Positions 7,406 through 12,059 of a stretch of 12,059 nt of DNA are shown piece by piece; within the stretch, counting starts at the first letter, position 1; every line of letters begins with the position of its first letter. Under the pieces are notes generated by a model. That model was not told the DNA's origin and ran no database searches. It saw nothing but the letters and a program-made list of their open reading frames with translations. Origin of the DNA: Pseudomonadota bacterium (GTDB lineage: Bacteria > Pseudomonadota > Alphaproteobacteria > Rhizobiales > Rhizobiaceae); the NCBI GenBank assembly GCA_023399635.1, contig JAEWOP010000057.1, positions 1 to 12,059 on the forward strand. Direction: 5' to 3'. The position numbers and the translations under genes are program-made.

Positions 7406-8770
7406 TCAGCTTGCCATCAGTTTGTTGTTGCCCGCCGACGCCTGCTCATAACGGCTTTTCGGGACGGGCAGACCCAGATTCTCGCGCAATGTCGTGCCTT
7501 CATACTCCTCGCGGAAGAGGCCGCGCCGGCGCAGTTCCGGTAACACCAGTTCGACGAAATCATCGATCCCCTGAGGAAGATGCGTGGGTGTGATGTTGAA
7601 ACCGTCGGCCGCTCCCGCTTCGAACCAGCTTTGCATTTCGTCGGCGACGTCCTTGGCCGTACCGACAACGGTTTTGTGCTCCTGCGCCATGCCGAGTTTC
7701 TTATAAAGCTGGCGGATCGTCAGGTTATTTTTCTGAGCGAGATCATAGTACATTTGTGCGCTGCTCTTAAGGCCTACCTTTTCGAGATCGGGCTTCGGCA
7801 CTGGGCCGTCGAGCGGCAGATGCGAGAGATCACCAAACGAGCGGTACAATAGCTGCAAGCCCACAATCGGATCGATCAGCGATTCAAGCTCTTCGTACTT
7901 TTCCTGCGCTTCGTCACGCGTTCGCCCGACGATTGGAGTGAGGCCCAACATCATCAGAAGGTCGCTACGCTGTCGTCCATATCCTTCGAGACGGCCCTTG
8001 ACGGAAGCGTAATAATCCTGTGCGGATTTGAGATCGTTCTTGGCCATGAAGACCATGTCGCAATGTTGCGCCGCGATTTGTTGGCCAGGTTCGGATACTC
8101 CAGCCTGAACCAGAACAGGCCGGCCCTGCGGCGACCGGCGGACGCTGAGCGGTCCGCGTACGGAAAAGTGTTTTCCGACGTGATCCAGCACATGCATTTT
8201 TCGATCATCGAAGAAGACGCCCGACTCCTTGTCGATGATGAAAGCGTCGCCATCCCAACTGTCCCAGAGACCTGTGACGACGTCGACGAATTCCGCCGCA
8301 CGTTCATAGCGCGTGTCGTAATCGAGCTGTTTGCTCATGGAGAAGTTCCATGCCTCCTGGTCCGACCATGAGGTCACGACATTCCACGCCGCACGTCCGC
8401 CGCTGATCTGGTCCAGTGAGCCGTACTTGCGGGCGATATGGAAAGGCTCGTTGTATGTGGTTGAAGCAGTGGCGACCAGGCCGATGTTTTGCGTAAGCGC
8501 AGCCAACGCTGAGAGAAGCGTCAGCGGTTCGAGCTCAACATTGTGGTGGGAGCGGCAAAGCGACCCTTTTGGCTTGTCGTCAAGGCGCACGCCGATGCCG
8601 TCCGCCAAAAAGACCATGTCGAATTTCGCGCGCTCGGCCGTCTGGGCGACACCGAGAAACGTCTGAAGCATGGAATTGCCGCCCTTCACGGTATCCCGGT
8701 GTCTCCAGGCTCCAACATGGTAGCCCATGTACCTCATGGAGAGACCGAGTTTCATCTGCTTCTTGCCCAT
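7406..8770 (-). CDS. NtaA/SnaA/DszA-type FMN-dependent monooxygenase (luciferase-like)
   Basis: 454-aa oxygenase of a two-component flavin monooxygenase, in the luciferase-like (LLM) superfamily, nitrilotriacetate monooxygenase branch. Family marks: N-terminal MKLGLSMRYMGYHVGAWRHRD, FLADG near residue 55, LSALAALTQNIGLVATASTTYNEPFHIARK, LDQISGGRAAWNVVTSW (about 117-133), DYDTRYERAAEFVDVV..LWDSW, and GRPVLVQAGVSEPGQQIAAQHCDMVF. It uses FMNH2 and O2, presumably from the reductase encoded next, to hydroxylate or cleave a C-N or similar bond. Known relatives act on nitrilotriacetate, EDTA, dibenzothiophene sulfone, pristinamycin and trigonelline, so the family does not fix the substrate. AGAGG ends a few bases before ATG 8770 and supports that start; MKLG five codons on is the alternative. 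It is first in its operon, behind the promoter-like region at 8866-8892. Confidence 0.92.
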   Translation of the reverse strand: MGKKQMKLGLSMRYMGYHVGAWRHRDTVKGGNSMLQTFLGVAQTAERAKFDMVFLADGIGVRLDDKPKGSLCRSHHNVELEPLTLLSALAALTQNIGLVATASTTYNEPFHIARKYGSLDQISGGRAAWNVVTSWSDQEAWNFSMSKQLDYDTRYERAAEFVDVVTGLWDSWDGDAFIIDKESGVFFDDRKMHVLDHVGKHFSVRGPLSVRRSPQGRPVLVQAGVSEPGQQIAAQHCDMVFMAKNDLKSAQDYYASVKGRLEGYGRQRSDLLMMLGLTPIVGRTRDEAQEKYEELESLIDPIVGLQLLYRSFGDLSHLPLDGPVPKPDLEKVGLKSSAQMYYDLAQKNNLTIRQLYKKLGMAQEHKTVVGTAKDVADEMQSWFEAGAADGFNITPTHLPQGIDDFVELVLPELRRRGLFREEYEGTTLRENLGLPVPKSRYEQASAGNNKLMAS

Positions 8771-8865
8771 CTCTGCACCTCTTCATCGATGTGTGAAGCT
8801 TATCGTGCGTGCCAAGGCGTCAGCGTGAACAGCACCAGCGATTGCTTCTATGTGGGCAGCCTCCG

Positions 8866-8892
8866 ATTTTACAAAACTATTGTAAATGTCGA
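8866..8892 (-). promoter_or_regulatory. Candidate promoter and overlapping palindromic operator for the monooxygenase operon
   Basis: Read on the minus strand, TCGACA (8887-8892; 5 of 6 match to TTGACA) and TAAAAT (8866-8871; 5 of 6 match to TATAAT) are separated by 15 bases, which is short but usable. A perfect inverted repeat TTTACAA-N5-TTGTAAA (8868-8886) covers the spacer and part of the -10. That placement suits a repressor, though the operon's own GlxA-type regulator would be expected to activate. About 95 bases of leader lie between the -10 and the ATG at 8770. No other site in that leader is convincing. Confidence 0.45.
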
Positions 8893-8930
8893 AAAATCTG
8901 CCGTGAGTGATAAGCTGTGCTTACGGCAGA
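8892..8930 (-). terminator. Candidate Rho-independent terminator of the aminotransferase operon
   Basis: On the minus strand an 8-bp perfect stem TCTGCCGT/ACGGCAGA (8923-8930 and 8897-8904) continues inward through one A-C mismatch and two more pairs, with a 12-base loop. It is followed at once by five T (8892-8896). It lies 158 bases past the carboxymuconolactone-decarboxylase-like gene and immediately before the promoter-like sequence of the monooxygenase operon, which separates the two minus-strand units. The T-run is short, so efficiency is uncertain. Confidence 0.55.
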
Positions 8931-9087
8931 ATTCGAATGGCGGGTTATCGTGGACGGTTGTACGATCGATGTCTATTAAGAGGAAAATAGCATCTGCACG
9001 CCGCTTCGACTGCATCACGGTGACATGCGTGGCGCAGCATTTTTGAATGTGGGCAGAGGGAATGCCTGGACGCGTTCGTCGCCTGAT
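8931..9087. other. Remaining gap without a recognisable gene
   Basis: Together with 8771-8930 this makes a 317-bp stretch without a gene. This half is the 3' untranslated region of the aminotransferase operon. I see only a weak AT-rich repeat, CTATT/AATAG around the AAGAGGA at 8976-8982, and no coding frame with family resemblance or a good ribosome binding site. Confidence 0.4.
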
Positions 9088-9627
9088 CTAAGACAACGGA
9101 CGTTCTCTCAACTCCTCGGCAATGGCCTCATCAATCGGCGTGTCGTAGGTCATCAGCAAGTAGCCAAGCACGGAATAAAAGCCGACCGTCGCTATGAGAT
9201 CAAAAACGCCTTGCTTTCCTATCAAGCCTGAAAGTCTCTTCTCCAGATCGGATGGTAGACGGTGCAGATCGAATAATGCATCCACGGCTTCAGCAATAAG
9301 ACCGTCTTCGCCATCCGGCGTGCCGCCTATCGCCTGGATGCGCGTATCGCCCATTCCAAGAGCACGGGCCCGGCTGACGTGGTGAGCCCATTCGTAGGTG
9401 GAACCCATCCGGTGGGCGGCGCGCAGGATGACGACCTCGGAGCGGATCGGTCCAAGCGCGCTGTCCTTGACGATATGTTGGCGCAGTGGAGCCCAGGCTT
9501 CTAATAGCGCCGGGTGATGGGCCATGGTGCGGTAGACGTTCAGTGCGCCGGCAAAGCCGGGCAGCATGTCGGCGATTTCGTCCGGCCAGTTATCGTCGAC
9601 GAGGGGCGGGCAGGGGGACATTATCAT
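9088..9627 (-). CDS. Carboxymuconolactone decarboxylase (AhpD-like fold) family protein
   Basis: 179-aa all-helical protein of the CMD/AhpD superfamily. The family core is SEVVILRAAHRMGSTYEWAHHVSRARALGMGD (63-94), with Glu64 and the Glu79-Trp80-x-His82-His83 cluster. The CxxC pair used by AhpD peroxidases is absent, so thiol peroxidase activity is not expected. A decarboxylase, isomerase/hydrolase or unknown small-molecule role is possible. ATG 9627 is preferred because GGAG (9636-9639) lies eight bases upstream and the gap to the aminotransferase stop is 16 bp. ATG 9621 is a close alternative, and a frame reaching 9660 would overlap the aminotransferase. Cotranscription with the aminotransferase suggests it acts in the same pathway (inference). 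Confidence 0.82.
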   Translation of the reverse strand: MIMSPCPPLVDDNWPDEIADMLPGFAGALNVYRTMAHHPALLEAWAPLRQHIVKDSALGPIRSEVVILRAAHRMGSTYEWAHHVSRARALGMGDTRIQAIGGTPDGEDGLIAEAVDALFDLHRLPSDLEKRLSGLIGKQGVFDLIATVGFYSVLGYLLMTYDTPIDEAIAEELRERPLS

Positions 9628-9635
9628 TGAAGGTG

Positions 9636-9639
9636 CTCC
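9636..9639 (-). promoter_or_regulatory. Ribosome binding site that sets the CMD-family start
   Basis: GGAG on the minus strand, eight bases before ATG 9627 and inside the 16-bp gap after the aminotransferase stop. It favours 9627 over the longer frame starting at 9660. Confidence 0.6.
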
Positions 9640-9643
9640 GGGG

Positions 9644-10969
9644 TCAGGCCTGGACGGCAACGTTGATAGCGTCCGTCAGCCTGTCCGCAATCATATCAAT
9701 CTCTTCCGGTCCGATGATGTAGGGAGGGGCGAGCAGAACGTGATCGCCGTTGCGGCCATCGATGGTTCCGCCCATCGGATAGCACATCAGGCCTCTCAGC
9801 ATGGCTTCCCTCTTGATGCGCGCGTGGATTTTACGCACCGGATCGAAAGGCGCCTTGCTATCCCTGTCCGCTACGATCTCGACGCCGCGAAAAAGACCGC
9901 GACCTCGAATATCTCCGACATAAGGCGACTGCCCGAGCCGGGCCTCAAGCCCCGCCTGAAGGCGCTCGCCCATCGCCACGACATTATCCATCAGACCGGG
10001 ACGTGTCAGGATTTCGACCACCTTGTTGGCAGCCGCTGCAGCGATTGGGTGGCCGATATAGGTGTGACCGTGCTGAAACAGCCCCGAACCGTCAGCGAAA
10101 GCGTTGTAAATCTTGCCCGATAGCATCACTGCGCCGATCGGCTGGAAGCCGCCGCCCAGGCCTTTCGCGATTGTCACGAGATCGGGCACGATACCTTCCT
10201 GCTCCAGGGCAAAAATGGTTTCTGTGCGTCCCATGCCGCACATCACTTCATCGAGAATGAGCAGCACGCCGTATTTGTCGCAGACCTGCCTGATTTTCTT
10301 GAAATAATCAGCGACCGGACCAACTGCACCCAGCGTAGCGCCAACGACCGGTTCAGCGATGAAGGTCATGACTTGGTCTGCGCCAAGTTCCAGGATTTTC
10401 GCTTCCAGTTCCGCTGCCAGACGGGTTGCGTAATCTTCTGGCGTCTCGCCGGGCAGCATATCGCGATAGGCGTAGCAGGGCGAAATATGGTGCGTTTCCG
10501 GCAGGATTGGTTGGAATTGAGCGCGCCGCCACGCGTTGCCGCCAGCGGCCAGGGCTCCGATCGTGTTGCCGTGATAGCTCTGCCGGCGTGCGATGATATG
10601 GCGGCGCTGCGGCTCACCGATCTCCACGAAATACTGGCGGGCCATCTTGAGTGCCGCCTCCACGGCCTCGGAACCGCCCGAAACCAGATAAACGTAGTCG
10701 AGCCCCTCCGGTGTCAGCGCTACAAGTTTTTCGGCAAGCTCCTCGGCTGCGTCCGTAGTGAAGAAGGAGGTGTGGGCATAGCTGATGCGGCCCATCTGTT
10801 CCCTTATGGCATCCAGCACCTCCGGGTGATTGTGGCCGAGGCAACTGACGGCCGCGCCGCCCGAACCATCCAGATAATGGCGGCCTTCGCTGTCAATGAT
10901 GTAAACTCCTTCCCCGGCAACGGCGCGCGGCAGTTCGGATGCAATGGAGCGATGGAGAATTTTGGTCAT
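9644..10969 (-). CDS. Class III (omega) PLP-dependent aminotransferase
   Basis: 441-aa fold-type I aminotransferase that moves an amino group between an amine or amino acid and a keto acid. The PLP Lys269 sits in TIAKGLGGGFQPIGAV and Asp240, which pairs with the pyridine nitrogen, in LILDEVMCGMGRTE. Also visible are DGSGGAAVSCLGHNHPEV, the phosphate-binding SGGSEAVEAALKMARQY and SYHGNTIGALAAGG. The family covers beta-alanine, taurine, GABA, diamine and other omega-amino substrates, so the substrate is open. Start: AGGA (10977-10980) is seven bases before ATG 10969. A GTG one codon earlier (10972) is less well spaced. It is the first gene of a two-gene operon with the CMD-like protein and is divergent from the RpiR regulator, which probably controls it. 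Confidence 0.93.
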   Translation of the reverse strand: MTKILHRSIASELPRAVAGEGVYIIDSEGRHYLDGSGGAAVSCLGHNHPEVLDAIREQMGRISYAHTSFFTTDAAEELAEKLVALTPEGLDYVYLVSGGSEAVEAALKMARQYFVEIGEPQRRHIIARRQSYHGNTIGALAAGGNAWRRAQFQPILPETHHISPCYAYRDMLPGETPEDYATRLAAELEAKILELGADQVMTFIAEPVVGATLGAVGPVADYFKKIRQVCDKYGVLLILDEVMCGMGRTETIFALEQEGIVPDLVTIAKGLGGGFQPIGAVMLSGKIYNAFADGSGLFQHGHTYIGHPIAAAAANKVVEILTRPGLMDNVVAMGERLQAGLEARLGQSPYVGDIRGRGLFRGVEIVADRDSKAPFDPVRKIHARIKREAMLRGLMCYPMGGTIDGRNGDHVLLAPPYIIGPEEIDMIADRLTDAINVAVQA

Positions 10970-10976
10970 CACTAAG

Positions 10977-10980
10977 TCCT
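10977..10980 (-). promoter_or_regulatory. Ribosome binding site that sets the aminotransferase start
   Basis: AGGA on the minus strand is seven bases from ATG 10969 but only four from the GTG at 10972, so the ATG is preferred. Confidence 0.55.
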
Positions 10981-11048
10981 GAGAGCTATCGGGGTTACGT
11001 CTGGGGAGATCGTTGCGAGATAGATCGCAGGTTTATCGTTGAAATGCA

Positions 11049-11084
11049 ACAATCGTTTCATGTAATTCTATATGAAACGATTGT
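11049..11084. promoter_or_regulatory. Perfect 13-bp inverted repeat, candidate operator between aminotransferase and rpiR genes
   Basis: ACAATCGTTTCAT (11049-11061) and ATGAAACGATTGT (11072-11084) are exact reverse complements, with a 10-base AT-rich spacer. Arm centres are 23 bp apart, about two helical turns. It lies 79 bp from the aminotransferase start and 77 bp from the RpiR start, the middle of the divergent region. TTTCA/TGAAA half-sites with an AT-rich centre are common in RpiR-family operators. Binding by the adjacent regulator is inference. A -10-like TAGAAT on the minus strand falls inside the spacer, so occupancy could block transcription of the aminotransferase operon. Confidence 0.65.
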
Positions 11085-11161
11085 ATCTTTGCGACGGGAG
11101 CCCGTGGACGTGATGGGCTTTCGCCAAAAAGATTGACTTTCGAACCGCTCTCAGGAACAGC

Positions 11162-12059
11162 ATGGTTGAAACAGTGAGGCATGGCATGAACCAAGTGTTG
11201 CAGAACGATCCTCTCCGTTCGCAGATCGTCGAACGGTTCGACGGCATGTCGCCGCAATTGCAACAAGCGGCTCGCCACATTATCGAGCATCCGCAGGAAG
11301 TGGCCCTCGTCTCAATGCGGGAACTGGCGCGCAACGCGGGTGTCCAGCCCTCAACCATGACACGGCTTGCGAAGTTCCTGGGCCTATCCGGTTATGACGA
11401 CATTCGCATGCATTATGCTGAAGTCATCCGCGGTGGTGGCGACGGCTTTGCCGCGAGAGCGGCTCTAAAAGGAGAAAGCCGCGGCGGGAACGAGAAACAG
11501 GGTCTGGCGGAGCGGATGCTGACTTCACTTTCGGCACAGATTGCCAGCCTTTGCGAGGCGCAGTCGCTCGCACGGCTCAACTCGGCAGCAACTCGGCTGC
11601 ATGAAGCGCGCCGGATCTATGTTCTCGGGCTCCGCTCCTGCCACTCGGTGGTGTGGCATTTCCACTATGTGATGAAACTGCTGGGCGAAAAAACGGTGCA
11701 TCTCGATGGCCCTGCGGGAACCGGCGGCGACGGGCTTATTCGCGCCGGAGCGCAGGACGTTCTGCTGGTGATTTCGGTCAATCCTTACGCCCGGGAGACG
11801 CTTGAACTGGCGGAGGTCGCCCGCGGCAAGGGAATGGAAATCGTCGCGATCACTGACAGCGAGGTTTCCCCGCTTGTTCCCATTGCCGACGATCTGATCC
11901 TTTGCCCGACCGAAAGCCAGACCTTCTTTCACACGTTGACGCCGGCGCTCGCTATTTCGGAGGTTTTGTGCGGGCTGCTGGCAAGCCGGGACAAGTCGGC
12001 GGGCTTTGAGGAACTGAAGCGTGCTGACCAGCATCTCAAGGCGCTGAACACCTATGCGA
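11162..12059 (+). CDS. RpiR-family transcriptional regulator (HTH plus SIS domain), 3' end outside the window
   Basis: The open frame runs 299 codons to the window edge without a stop, which is close to the usual RpiR length (about 280-310), so little is missing. The N-terminal HTH_6 domain covers about 15-90, with LVSMRELARNAGVQPSTMTRLAKFLGLSGYDDIR. The SIS domain that binds sugar-phosphate-like ligands begins near 140 (ARRIYVLGLRSCHSVVWHF) and includes DVLLVISVNPYARETLELAEVARGKGMEIVAITDSEVSPL and the late TESQTFFHTLTPALAISEVL. ATG 11162 has AGGA five bases upstream (11153-11156). ATG 11186, preceded by GAGG, is possible and would remove eight residues. Divergence from the aminotransferase operon and the palindrome between them suggest local, probably self-limiting control. 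Several RpiR proteins of alphaproteobacteria sit beside amine or amino-acid catabolic genes. Confidence 0.9.
   Translation, partial: MVETVRHGMNQVLQNDPLRSQIVERFDGMSPQLQQAARHIIEHPQEVALVSMRELARNAGVQPSTMTRLAKFLGLSGYDDIRMHYAEVIRGGGDGFAARAALKGESRGGNEKQGLAERMLTSLSAQIASLCEAQSLARLNSAATRLHEARRIYVLGLRSCHSVVWHFHYVMKLLGEKTVHLDGPAGTGGDGLIRAGAQDVLLVISVNPYARETLELAEVARGKGMEIVAITDSEVSPLVPIADDLILCPTESQTFFHTLTPALAISEVLCGLLASRDKSAGFEELKRADQHLKALNTYA

Noticed and set aside
8543..9046. Open frame of 167 codons on the + strand spanning the monooxygenase start and the regulatory gap
   Set aside because: It overlaps the N-terminus of a well-supported gene and the terminator/promoter region, and its product shows no domain.
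1..12059. Insertion sequences, CRISPR arrays, tRNA or phage remnants
   Set aside because: No transposase-like protein, no direct repeat series, no tRNA cloverleaf or integrase was recognised on either strand.

Overview
The window looks like an accessory catabolic region of an alphaproteobacterium, most likely Rhizobiales (Rhizobium/Agrobacterium/Ochrobactrum-like). This rests on a moderately high G+C content by eye, on the protein styles (GlxA-type AraC regulator, ProVW, NtaA-type monooxygenase, RpiR regulator) and on the tight operon packing. The genus is inference. I see no rRNA, tRNA, CRISPR array, insertion sequence or phage gene.

Layout. (1) Positions 1-3627, + strand: a glycine betaine/proline-type ABC permease (proW), its ATPase (proV) and an NAD(P)-dependent aldehyde dehydrogenase. 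Each junction is a 4-bp TTGA overlap in which a TTG start shares bases with the previous TGA stop. The substrate-binding protein is not in the window and may lie upstream. (2) Positions 3628-3742: a convergent gap with two hairpins. (3) Positions 3743-8770, - strand, read right to left: an NtaA-type FMN-dependent monooxygenase, its flavin reductase with a fused MarR-like winged-helix domain, a GMC (choline/alcohol dehydrogenase-like) flavoprotein, and a GlxA-type AraC regulator. Gaps are 20, 12 and 28 bp, so this is very likely one operon. (4) Positions 8771-9087: a regulatory gap holding a minus-strand terminator followed by a promoter-like sequence with a TTTACAA-N5-TTGTAAA palindrome. (5) Positions 9088-10969, - strand: a class III aminotransferase followed by a carboxymuconolactone decarboxylase-fold protein. 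(6) Positions 10970-11161: a divergent intergenic region with a perfect 13-bp inverted repeat. (7) Position 11162 to the window end, + strand: an RpiR-family regulator with HTH and SIS domains, cut by the window edge.

Working model (inference). The transporter type suggests uptake of a betaine-like or other quaternary or cyclic amine. The reductase delivers FMNH2 to the monooxygenase, which opens or dealkylates the substrate. The GMC enzyme and the aldehyde dehydrogenase would then oxidise the alcohol and aldehyde products, and the aminotransferase would handle an amino or keto intermediate. The GlxA-type protein (relatives GbdR and CdhR sense glycine betaine or carnitine metabolites) and the RpiR protein would control the two halves. 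The substrate cannot be read from the sequence. The gene set resembles, but does not match by itself, the trigonelline (Tgn) and aminopolycarboxylate (Nta) two-component monooxygenase pathways.
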